This document shows, in pieces, positions 1-5,874 of a stretch of 10,839 nt of DNA (its first letter is position 1; every line of letters starts with the position of its first letter). The notes under the pieces were generated by a model. The model searched no databases. It saw only the letters and a list, made by a program, of their open reading frames with translations, and was not told the origin of the DNA. A program made the position numbers and the translations under genes. Location of the stretch: contig JAGQSI010000036.1 in the NCBI GenBank assembly GCA_020439605.1, forward strand, positions 1 through 10,839. The letters are read 5' to 3'. This DNA comes from Acidimicrobiales bacterium. GTDB taxonomy: Bacteria; Actinomycetota; Acidimicrobiia; Acidimicrobiales; Iamiaceae.

Positions 1-41
1 GTCCCGTCCTTCATCCAGTGGAGTTGTGCTGGCTCGTCCAT
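1..41 (-). CDS. 5' end of a divergent gene, product unknown (partial)
   Basis: Read on the minus strand, an ATG at 41 opens a frame that stays open to the window edge. The 13 complete codons read MDEPAQLHWMKDG. A strong Shine-Dalgarno sequence, AAGGAG, lies six bases upstream of this ATG (plus-strand positions 48-53). That spacing makes a real start likely even though the fragment is very short. The gene would be transcribed divergently from the protease gene, and they share the 42-180 intergenic region. Thirteen residues are too few to name a family, and I assign no function. The call rests on the start signal alone. Confidence 0.5.
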   Translation of the reverse strand, partial: MDEPAQLHWMKDG

Positions 42-47
42 TTTGTT

Positions 48-53
48 CTCCTT
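48..53 (-). promoter_or_regulatory. Ribosome binding site of the divergent gene
   Basis: The minus strand reads AAGGAG, followed by six bases (AACAAA) and then the ATG at 41. This is the main evidence that a gene starts leftward here. Confidence 0.5.
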
Positions 54-65
54 GACGCTGCTTGG

Positions 66-89
66 GCGTGGGTCACGGCGTGGGTCACG
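66..89. repeat. Perfect 12-bp tandem repeat, two copies, in the divergent intergenic region
   Basis: GCGTGGGTCACG occurs at 66-77 and again at 78-89 without a mismatch. Each unit contains GTG-GGT-CAC, so each has a small dyad (GTG/CAC) as well as forming the direct repeat. Its place between two divergently oriented genes suggests a protein-binding site rather than coding sequence. It is not the GTTCACC-type PHO box seen elsewhere in the window, because the core and the period differ (12 bp, not 11). The regulator is unknown. Confidence 0.5.
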
Positions 90-101
90 AAGTTCGTGGT
101 A

Positions 102-116
102 CGGCAATAGTTGCCG
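102..116. repeat. Short inverted repeat upstream of the protease gene
   Basis: CGGCAA (102-107) and TTGCCG (111-116) are perfect reverse complements separated by TAG. No T-run follows, so a terminator is unlikely. A compact operator for a dimeric regulator is possible, as is chance, because a 6-bp dyad is not rare. Confidence 0.3.
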
Positions 117-180
117 CCGTTTGTGAAGGATTCGTGCAGGCGCGGTGGAGATCCTTCGAAAACCTGCTTGCATAGTATCC

Positions 181-1674
181 ATGACCTCGGGCAAACAGCC
201 GCAGGGAGCCGAAAACGGCGGTTCTGCATTCAATCCGTGGGCTCCGCGCAGCCCGCAAACAACCCAGCCCAAGGGTCATCAGCCCACGGCTGCGGAGCCA
301 GTTGCACCAGCGGCCACAGGTCCAGCCTCGTCCACCCAAACTCGCCCGTCGCCCTCCCCGCTGGCGGCAGGAGCTTCGGCTTCTTCTCCTTTTGCAACAC
401 CGGGGTCGGGGTTTGGTCCCCAAACCTCTGGTCCAGGACGAAACTCGGACTTCGATCAAGCGGTCTGGAGCAGGGAGCAACCACATCACCGGGCACCAGT
501 CGCAGATGACGCGAGGATGCCGGGATCAAGTTCTGTGCCTCCAACTCAATGGCCGCAGGGCTACGTCAGCGAGGTAAAGGACCCTGGCCCTCCAAAACGC
601 CGAGCCGGGGCGTTGGTTGTCTTGACTGCCTTTCTCGCTGGGGCACTGGTTGTTGGAGCCATGTTCGGGTCCTATGCGGCAGGGCACCGCAACGCAAGCG
701 GAGGCTCGGAGACCGAAAGCTCTTCGTCGTCCACTCCTGTGCGTTCAGGCAACGCGCTTGACATCCACAAGGTGCTCGACATCATCCGGCCCTCTGTAGT
801 CACTATCCAGACCGGGACGCCCAACAGTGTTTTCGGAGGGGCAGGTTCTGGTGTGATCATCTCCGAAGATGGGCTGATCCTTACAAACGCACATGTTGTT
901 GCAGGGGCAAGCAATCGGATCACGATCCGTTTCAGCGACGGCACCACTGCGTCAGCAGAACTCGTTGGTGCTTCTGCTGCAGATGACATAGCTCTTGTGA
1001 AGGCGGACCGAACGGGGCTCAGCGCTGCAGCACTCGGTTCCAGTGCCAATCTTTTGGTCGGGGATCCGGTCGTGGCCATCGGCAACGCGCTGAACCTCGG
1101 CGGTGACCCCAGTGTCACCAGCGGAATCGTGTCGGCCAAGGACCGTTCAATCGACGATGGGACCACATCTCTCGATCACCTGATCCAGACCGATGCTGCC
1201 ATCAACCGCGGGAATTCAGGCGGGCCGCTGGTGGACTCTGATGGGCGGGTTGTGGGCATCAATACTGCGATTATCCAAGGCGCGCAGAATATCGGTTTCT
1301 CAATAGCGATTGATTCCGTGAAAGCGCTTATCGAAGAACTCCAAGCCGGTGGGGGAGATCCAACAGCGGAGACCGCTCGTCTCGGAGTTGCAACCATCAG
1401 CGCATCCTCACCTGAGCTCGACGACACGACGCGCCAACAGTTTGAGATCACAGCAACATCGGGGGCTGTGGTCACCAGCGTTGATCCGAGCGGGGCAGCT
1501 AGCGCTGCTGGGATCCAACAAGGTGATGTCATCGTTGAGATCGCTGGAGAGCAGGTCTCCACCTCTGAAGACGCAACTCGGATCGTTCGCAGCCATGAGC
1601 CAGGAGAAGAAGTTGCGGTGGTTGTTGAGCGCCGAGGTCAACGCCAGAGCATCTCGGTGAGCTTGGGCTCGTAG
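181..1674 (+). CDS. Membrane-anchored HtrA/DegP-type serine protease with C-terminal PDZ domain
   Basis: Predicted 497-residue envelope protease of the HtrA/DegP (S1C) family, which degrades or processes damaged or specific exported proteins. In order: residues 1-135 are a Pro/Ser/Ala/Gly-rich, probably disordered cytoplasmic region; about 142-166 form one hydrophobic helix preceded by KRR, so N-in/C-out; the rest faces outside. The trypsin-like domain carries H238 (TNAHVV), D269 (DDIALV) and S346 (NRGNSGGPL), a complete catalytic triad. From about residue 398 to the end is a PDZ domain with the SAAGIQQGDVI turn. I chose ATG 181, but neither it nor the in-frame GTG at 145 (12 codons longer) has a convincing Shine-Dalgarno, so the start is uncertain by 36 bases. 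Family assignment is firm. The natural substrate and any link to phosphate metabolism are not visible in the sequence. Confidence 0.9.
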   Translation: MTSGKQPQGAENGGSAFNPWAPRSPQTTQPKGHQPTAAEPVAPAATGPASSTQTRPSPSPLAAGASASSPFATPGSGFGPQTSGPGRNSDFDQAVWSREQPHHRAPVADDARMPGSSSVPPTQWPQGYVSEVKDPGPPKRRAGALVVLTAFLAGALVVGAMFGSYAAGHRNASGGSETESSSSSTPVRSGNALDIHKVLDIIRPSVVTIQTGTPNSVFGGAGSGVIISEDGLILTNAHVVAGASNRITIRFSDGTTASAELVGASAADDIALVKADRTGLSAAALGSSANLLVGDPVVAIGNALNLGGDPSVTSGIVSAKDRSIDDGTTSLDHLIQTDAAINRGNSGGPLVDSDGRVVGINTAIIQGAQNIGFSIAIDSVKALIEELQAGGGDPTAETARLGVATISASSPELDDTTRQQFEITATSGAVVTSVDPSGAASAAGIQQGDVIVEIAGEQVSTSEDATRIVRSHEPGEEVAVVVERRGQRQSISVSLGS

Positions 1675-1707
1675 TCTCGCGAGGTGGTGTGGCGGCGGGC
1701 ACCCCGC

Positions 1708-1713
1708 TAGCGT
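1708..1713 (+). promoter_or_regulatory. Possible -10 element for a leaderless small gene
   Basis: TAGCGT fits the actinobacterial TANNNT -10 pattern and ends eight bases before the ATG at 1722, so transcription could begin at or next to the start codon. No clear -35 is visible. A short TANNNT match alone is weak evidence. Confidence 0.25.
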
Positions 1714-1721
1714 GTCTGGCT

Positions 1722-1994
1722 ATGTCTGCAACCGAACCCGACTTCACACAGGAGCCGCCAAGCGGCCACGTCCGCGTCGTTTACCTCGGTCCGGTTGCCC
1801 CGCACTGGGAACTACAGAGCGATTTCGGAGATCGTGCGCTGATAGAGGGCTTCCGCGTTCGTATGCAGGCTCGCCTTCAGTTGGTGCCACCCCACGACCC
1901 ACAGTTCCGTCGCAACCGTGAGCGCGTTGTGCGTGACGCGGAACGCGAGAACATTTTGTTGGAGTGGGATCTCGGAGTTCCAGAGGACAACTAG
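1722..1994 (+). CDS. Small uncharacterised acidic/basic-patterned protein, 90 residues
   Basis: I do not recognise this protein. It has no signal peptide, membrane segment, cysteine motif or known fold signature. The N-terminal half contains HVRVVYLGPVAPHWEL, then a mixed charged stretch (FRVRMQARLQ), an Arg-rich part (QFRRNRERVVRDAERENI) that looks helical, and an acidic tail ending VPEDN. It lies 47 bp after the protease gene and 89 bp before ppk. The ATG at 1722 has no Shine-Dalgarno, but TAGCGT at 1708-1713 is placed to give a leaderless transcript. A GTG at 1689 would add 11 residues (MAAGTPLACLA) and has GCGAGG four bases upstream, so it remains possible. Amino acid composition and the uninterrupted frame support a real gene. 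Confidence 0.6.
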   Translation: MSATEPDFTQEPPSGHVRVVYLGPVAPHWELQSDFGDRALIEGFRVRMQARLQLVPPHDPQFRRNRERVVRDAERENILLEWDLGVPEDN

Positions 1995-2022
1995 TCCTTT
2001 TCAAGCGGCGTTGTTAAACCGC

Positions 2023-2066
2023 GTTCACCCGCGGTTCGCCAACCCGAGCACATTTGTTCACTTCGA
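2023..2066 (+). promoter_or_regulatory. PHO-box array upstream of ppk-nudix
   Basis: Four consecutive 11-base units are in register: GTTCACCCGCG (2023), GTTCGCCAACC (2034), a degenerate CGAGCACATTT (2045) and GTTCACTTCGA (2056). The 11-bp direct repeat with a GTTCAC core is the known PHO box of actinobacterial PhoP/RegX3-type regulators (for example the Streptomyces GTTCACC repeats). The last unit begins 16 bp before the -10 element TACGAT, where an activator could replace a -35 contact. This predicts induction of ppk under phosphate limitation. Confidence 0.8.
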
Positions 2067-2071
2067 CTCGG

Positions 2072-2077
2072 TACGAT
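2072..2077 (+). promoter_or_regulatory. -10 element of the ppk promoter, predicted leaderless
   Basis: TACGAT matches TANNNT and is followed by six bases and then the ATG at 2084. Transcription starting 6-7 bases after the -10 would begin at the A of the start codon. The absence of any Shine-Dalgarno before 2084 agrees with leaderless translation. No -35 is recognisable, as expected for an activator-dependent promoter. Confidence 0.55.
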
Positions 2078-2083
2078 CCCGAG

Positions 2084-4585
2084 ATGGATCAACGCGATGA
2101 CCCCCATGAGGGTCCAGTTCCACAAGGCGACCCCAGCAGATTTCTGAACCGTGAACTGTCATGGCTCGATTTCAACGCTCGGGTACTTGAAGGCGCTTCG
2201 GATCAACGTGTGCCGCTGCTCGAGCGCGCAAAGTTCTGTGCAATTTTCAGTCAGAACCTCGATGAGTTCTTTCAGGTTCGGGTTGCGGGTCTGGCTGATC
2301 AGGTCATTGCGAAGGTTGGGCGGACCTCACCAGACGGAAAGAGCCCTACCGAAGCTCTCCAGGCAATCAATGAGCGCGTCGGTGAGCTCATTTCTCGGGC
2401 GGAGTATCTCTTCTTGGAGGAGATAGTTCCTGCGCTTGCCGAGGTCGGCATCGTGTTTTCGAGCTGGCGCCAACTCGACGAAGAGGACCGTGAATACCTT
2501 GTCGAGGAGTTCGACCGACGGATTTTCCCAGTCCTAACTCCTTTAGCGGTAGACCCCGGCCATCCATTCCCCTACATCTCGAGCCTGTCACTGAACCTTG
2601 CTGTGGTGCTGATGGATCCCACAACCGCAGAGCGCCGCTTTGCGCGCGTGAAGGTTCCGCCGCTGCTGCCCAGGTTCGTTGTGATGCCTGATGGTCAGCG
2701 CTTTGTTCCTCTTGAACAGGTGATCGCAGCGCATCTGGATCGTCTCTTCCCCGGCATGGATGTGATGGATACTTTCGCATTCAGAGTCACCAGAAACGCT
2801 GACCTCACTCTTGAAGAAGAGGAGGCAGATGACCTCCTTGCAGCGGTGGAGATGGAGTTGCGCCGTCGGCGCTTTGGTGCAGCGGTGCGTCTTGAGATCG
2901 ACGCAAACGTGACACCTGAGGTGCGCGAACTGTTGGTTCGAGAGCTTGACCTAGACGATTCAGCGGTACACGAGTCGTTTTCTCCGTTGGATCTTGGCGG
3001 TCTTTGGGCGCTGCGAGACCTGGACAGGCCTGATCTCAAGGATCAGCCGTGGGTTCCTGTCACTCAGGTGCGGCTGGCCACAGAGGAGGATGAACGCCTC
3101 GACATCTTCTCGGTCATTGCGGACGGGGACGTGTTCGTCCATCATCCCTATGACTCATTTTCGAGTTCTGTGGAAGAGTTCGTCCGTCAGGCGTCTCGTG
3201 ATCCCAAGGTGCTTGCGATCAAGCTCACCTTGTACCGAACTTCCGGTGATAGTTCTATCGTCAAGTCGCTGATTAGAGCCGCAGAGAGCGGCAAACAGGT
3301 GGCGGCACTGGTGGAACTCAAGGCCAGATTTGATGAGGCGGCCAACATCGGTTGGGCCCGCGCCCTGGAACAGGCGGGGGTTCATGTGACCTATGGGCTG
3401 GTCGGGCTCAAGACCCACACCAAGACGGTTCTAGTGGTTCGAGACGAGGGTCCTGGCGTCCGTACCTACAGCCACATCGGCACTGGCAACTACAACGCCA
3501 AGACCGCGAAGCTCTACGAGGACATCGGGATACTGACTGCGGATCCGTTGGTGGGCGCAGACCTTGCTCAATTGTTCAACTTTTTGACCGGATATGGGCG
3601 AAACGTTCAGTATCGGCGCCTGCTGGTTGCGCCTCACCCACTTCGTGAACGCTTGGGTGAACTGATCGAGCAGGAATCCAAGGCCAAGAACGGCCGTATC
3701 ACCATGAAGATGAACAGTCTCGTGGATCCAGCAATGATCGATCACCTTTATGCGGCTTCACAGGCCGGCGTGGAGATCGATCTTGTGGTGCGGGGAATTT
3801 GCTGCTTGCGTCCCGGGGTTCCGGGGATGTCTGAGAACATCCGTGTGAGATCGTTGGTCGGTCGCTTTCTAGAACATTCGCGGATCTACCGTTTTGCCAA
3901 CGGGGCAGGTCCGGGGGTAACTGCCACCTACATCGGTTCCGCGGATCTCATGCCCAGGAATCTCGACAGGAGAATCGAAGCGTTGGTTCCGGTTCTGGAG
4001 CCGAACCTTCAGCGCAGAATCGACGAGATTCTCGATGTTGTCATGAACGACGACGTGCTCAGTTGGGCCCTGAATGGTGATGGTCAATGGAGTCGAATCT
4101 CGCCTCAGGACGAGCCCGGGACCTTGGACGCCCATCTGAAGTTCGAGGAATTGGCCATAGCTAGGAGTCGCAGGACCGATGTAGGCGCATCTATGAGCGC
4201 CCCGAAGGTCTTGGCGGCGGGTGGCATCCTGGTTCGAGAAGGCGACACCGGCCCCGAGGTGTTGGTGGTTCACCGTCCTCGCTACGACGACTGGAGTTTC
4301 CCGAAGGGTAAGAGCGATCCAGGTGAGACCTTCGAGCAGACCGCTTTGCGAGAGGTGAACGAGGAGACCGGATACGAGGTCGAACTGCGCGGCGAACTGC
4401 CAGAAGTCCGCTATCTCGATCACCGTGGGAGACCAAAGCTGGTTCGTTACTGGAAGATGGAGATAGTTGGGGGCAGCTTCGAGATCAACGATGAGGTGGA
4501 CGAGGCCAAATGGCTGCCGGTCGATTTGGCCAGATCAGTGCTCTCGTACCGTCATGACGCTCGCTTGCTGGACTCCATCACCTAG
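2084..4585 (+). CDS. ppk: Polyphosphate kinase 1 fused to a C-terminal Nudix hydrolase
   Basis: An 833-residue fusion. Residues 1 to about 698 are a full-length polyphosphate kinase 1, which reversibly transfers the ATP gamma-phosphate to polyphosphate. Visible are the N-domain (FLNRELSWLDFN at 20-31, NLDEFF from 58), metal-binding arginines R385 (LYRTSGDSS) and R415 (ELKARFDEA), the phospho-accepting histidine H464 (YSHIGTGNYN) and the second catalytic histidine H598 (EHSRIYRF). From about 705 to 833 is a Nudix domain whose box at 742-764 is intact: G, five residues, E, seven, REV, N, EE, T, G. The preceding HRPRYDDWSFPKGK resembles mycobacterial MutT1, which lies next to ppk there, but MutT1's second, histidine-phosphatase domain is absent. 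Likely Nudix substrates (inference) are oxidised nucleotides, dinucleoside polyphosphates or diphosphoinositol-like compounds. I chose ATG 2084 over a frame opening 30 bases upstream because the -10 lies within that extension. Confidence 0.95.
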   Translation: MDQRDDPHEGPVPQGDPSRFLNRELSWLDFNARVLEGASDQRVPLLERAKFCAIFSQNLDEFFQVRVAGLADQVIAKVGRTSPDGKSPTEALQAINERVGELISRAEYLFLEEIVPALAEVGIVFSSWRQLDEEDREYLVEEFDRRIFPVLTPLAVDPGHPFPYISSLSLNLAVVLMDPTTAERRFARVKVPPLLPRFVVMPDGQRFVPLEQVIAAHLDRLFPGMDVMDTFAFRVTRNADLTLEEEEADDLLAAVEMELRRRRFGAAVRLEIDANVTPEVRELLVRELDLDDSAVHESFSPLDLGGLWALRDLDRPDLKDQPWVPVTQVRLATEEDERLDIFSVIADGDVFVHHPYDSFSSSVEEFVRQASRDPKVLAIKLTLYRTSGDSSIVKSLIRAAESGKQVAALVELKARFDEAANIGWARALEQAGVHVTYGLVGLKTHTKTVLVVRDEGPGVRTYSHIGTGNYNAKTAKLYEDIGILTADPLVGADLAQLFNFLTGYGRNVQYRRLLVAPHPLRERLGELIEQESKAKNGRITMKMNSLVDPAMIDHLYAASQAGVEIDLVVRGICCLRPGVPGMSENIRVRSLVGRFLEHSRIYRFANGAGPGVTATYIGSADLMPRNLDRRIEALVPVLEPNLQRRIDEILDVVMNDDVLSWALNGDGQWSRISPQDEPGTLDAHLKFEELAIARSRRTDVGASMSAPKVLAAGGILVREGDTGPEVLVVHRPRYDDWSFPKGKSDPGETFEQTALREVNEETGYEVELRGELPEVRYLDHRGRPKLVRYWKMEIVGGSFEINDEVDEAKWLPVDLARSVLSYRHDARLLDSIT

Positions 4586-4597
4586 ATGTCGACTGTC

Positions 4598-4661
4598 GTT
4601 CACCTGTTGTTCACCTGAGCATCCCCTGCGCGCTACCTCATTTACGTAACGTTCACCAGAA
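4598..4661 (+). promoter_or_regulatory. Split PHO-box array upstream of the first pstS
   Basis: Two perfect-core units sit side by side, GTTCACCTGTT (4598-4608) and GTTCACCTGAG (4609-4619). A second cluster has a degenerate ATTTACGTAAC (4640-4650) followed by GTTCACCAGAA (4651-4661). The second cluster is not in 11-bp register with the first: 4609 to 4651 is 42 bp. An actinobacterial PHO-box call is well supported by three GTTCACC cores in 64 bp. The -10 is less clear than at the other two promoters: TCGCGT (4667-4672) keeps the 16-bp spacing but breaks the TANNNT pattern, and TGTTTT (4672-4677) is an alternative. Confidence 0.75.
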
Positions 4662-4677
4662 CCTCGTCGCGTGTTTT

Positions 4678-4681
4678 GGAG
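4678..4681 (+). promoter_or_regulatory. Ribosome binding site that selects GTG 4691 as pstS start
   Basis: GGAG lies nine bases before the GTG at 4691. It decides between that start and an in-frame TTG at 4676, which has no upstream Shine-Dalgarno. Confidence 0.5.
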
Positions 4682-4690
4682 CTGGCGTCT

Positions 4691-5743
4691 GTGAACTTCA
4701 CGATCCGATCGGTGGCATGTTGCGTGGCGGTGCTTTGTCTTGGTGTATCCGCGTGTGGCCCGAAACTCGACAACGACGGACTGGGCCTTGATGTACCCCC
4801 AGCAGATACCAACGTTTCAGGAGCGGTCACGGTCTCCGGGTCCTCAACGGTGGAACCGATCTCTGCACTTGTGGCTGAGGAGTTCATGGCTCAGAACCGA
4901 AACGTGAAAGTCACGGTGGATGGACCGGGAACTGGTGATGGTTTCGAGCTCTTCTGCAATGGTGAGGTTGACGTTGCGGATGCTTCTCGTCCGATCAAGG
5001 ACGAGGAGATCCAGAACTGTGCAGACAATGGCATTGAGTTCATTGAGCTGAAAGTGGGTATTGATGGACTATCCGTCATCACTCCTGCGGCCAACCAGAT
5101 CGAATGTCTGAACTTTGCTGACCTGTATGCGCTCGTCGGCCCAGAATCGGAAGGATTCAGCCGCTGGACTCACGCTTCAGGCATCGCCGGCGAACTTGGA
5201 TCAAAAACGGAGTTTCCCGACCAACGCCTGGTGGTGACTGCCCCAGGAGCAGAGTCCGGGACGTTTGATTCGTTTGTGGAACTTGTGCTCGAGCCCATGG
5301 CCGAAGCGAGGGTTGAGGCGGGAGCAGCGGACGCCGAACAAGTTGAGGGTGCTCGGGACGATTACTCGGCCCAGCCCGACGACAACGCCATCATCGAAGG
5401 TGTCATGTCCGATTCAGGGGGCCTTGGCTGGGCCGGTTTCGCCTACGCCGAGCAAGCCGAAGGTATCCATCTTGTGCCTGTGGCCAAATCTCCTGGCGCC
5501 GAATGCGTTGCCCCGACCATTGAGACGATTCAAGATGGCAGCTACCCGGTCAGCCGGTTCCTCTACATCTACGTCAACGCGGCTGAGGTAGAGAAGAATC
5601 CCGGACTTGAGGCGTTCATCGACTTCTATCTCGGTGGCCTTTCGACCTTTGTTGAGACTTCGGACTACATAGCCTTGGCCGATCAGGGCCAAACGCTCGA
5701 AGCGTGGAATTCACGCACTCTTGGTCGTCAGGGGTCTCATTGA
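4691..5743 (+). CDS. pstS: Phosphate-binding lipoprotein, PstS/SphX type (first copy)
   Basis: A 350-residue high-affinity phosphate-binding protein that delivers phosphate to PstCA outside the cytoplasmic membrane. The signal peptide ends in a lipobox (VSAC), so Cys22 would be lipid-modified after cleavage. Phosphate-binding motifs of the family are present: VSGSSTVEPI near the mature N-terminus, GPGTGDGFELFCNGE followed by DASRPIK, and APGAESGTFDSF, with DDNAIIEGV further on. This version with ELFCNGE and DASRPI resembles the SphX-like branch more than E. coli PstS. I chose GTG 4691 because a GGAG lies nine bases upstream and the resulting N-terminus is a compact lipoprotein signal. It has its own PHO box and is followed by a second copy after 131 bp, which also has its own PHO box. 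Confidence 0.93.
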   Translation: MNFTIRSVACCVAVLCLGVSACGPKLDNDGLGLDVPPADTNVSGAVTVSGSSTVEPISALVAEEFMAQNRNVKVTVDGPGTGDGFELFCNGEVDVADASRPIKDEEIQNCADNGIEFIELKVGIDGLSVITPAANQIECLNFADLYALVGPESEGFSRWTHASGIAGELGSKTEFPDQRLVVTAPGAESGTFDSFVELVLEPMAEARVEAGAADAEQVEGARDDYSAQPDDNAIIEGVMSDSGGLGWAGFAYAEQAEGIHLVPVAKSPGAECVAPTIETIQDGSYPVSRFLYIYVNAAEVEKNPGLEAFIDFYLGGLSTFVETSDYIALADQGQTLEAWNSRTLGRQGSH

Positions 5744-5764
5744 TAGCGCCAAGTGTTGATGAAC

Positions 5765-5819
5765 GTTCCCCAGTCGTTCATCGGCGGTTCACCTCCGCCT
5801 CGTTCGAGCGTCATTTGAC
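5765..5819 (+). promoter_or_regulatory. PHO-box array upstream of the second pstS
   Basis: Five 11-base units are in strict register: GTTCCCCAGTC (5765), GTTCATCGGCG (5776), GTTCACCTCCG (5787), a degenerate CCTCGTTCGAG (5798) and CGTCATTTGAC (5809). The first three have the GTTC core and the last keeps GTCAYYYR. The last unit starts 16 bp before TACCGT, the same distance as at ppk. The array is the longest in the window and probably drives pstS-pstC-pstA-pstB. Confidence 0.8.
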
Positions 5820-5824
5820 CTCCG

Positions 5825-5830
5825 TACCGT
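5825..5830 (+). promoter_or_regulatory. -10 element of the second pstS promoter
   Basis: TACCGT fits TANNNT. A start about seven bases later would leave a leader of roughly 38 bases carrying the AGGAGG site, so unlike ppk this transcript would have a leader. Confidence 0.5.
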
Positions 5831-5860
5831 CCTCATCGTCAAACGACGACAAGACGCCTC

Positions 5861-5866
5861 AGGAGG
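5861..5866 (+). promoter_or_regulatory. Strong ribosome binding site that selects GTG 5875
   Basis: AGGAGG, a full match to the anti-Shine-Dalgarno core, is eight bases before GTG 5875. The open frame extends 171 bases further upstream, overlapping the first pstS, but that part contains the PHO boxes and would bury the signal peptide, so GTG 5875 is the real start. Confidence 0.85.
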
Positions 5867-5874
5867 CAACTGAA

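Noticed and set aside
85..544. Long open frames on the minus strand opposite the start of the protease gene
   Set aside because: Their translations are Arg/Cys/Trp-rich without motifs, as expected for the complement of a GC-rich gene, and the plus-strand frame has recognisable domains.
1693..1710. GCGGG/CCCGC hairpin after the protease gene as a terminator
   Set aside because: Only a five-pair stem with a three-base loop and no following T-run, and it overlaps the possible promoter of the next gene.
3869..4423. 184-residue minus-strand frame opposite the PPK-Nudix junction
   Set aside because: It lies entirely opposite conserved PPK and Nudix motifs, has no ribosome binding site or recognisable family, and is best explained as a shadow frame.
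4642..4662. TTACGTAA palindrome and a GTAAC...AGAAC pair that recall a GlnR nitrogen-regulator site
   Set aside because: The spacing is seven instead of six and the second half-site departs from the GNAAC pattern. The region is better explained by the PHO-box units.
5704..5874. Upstream extension of the second pstS frame overlapping the first pstS
   Set aside because: It would translate the PHO boxes and -10 and place 57 residues before a clear lipoprotein signal peptide. AGGAGG eight bases before GTG 5875 fixes the start.
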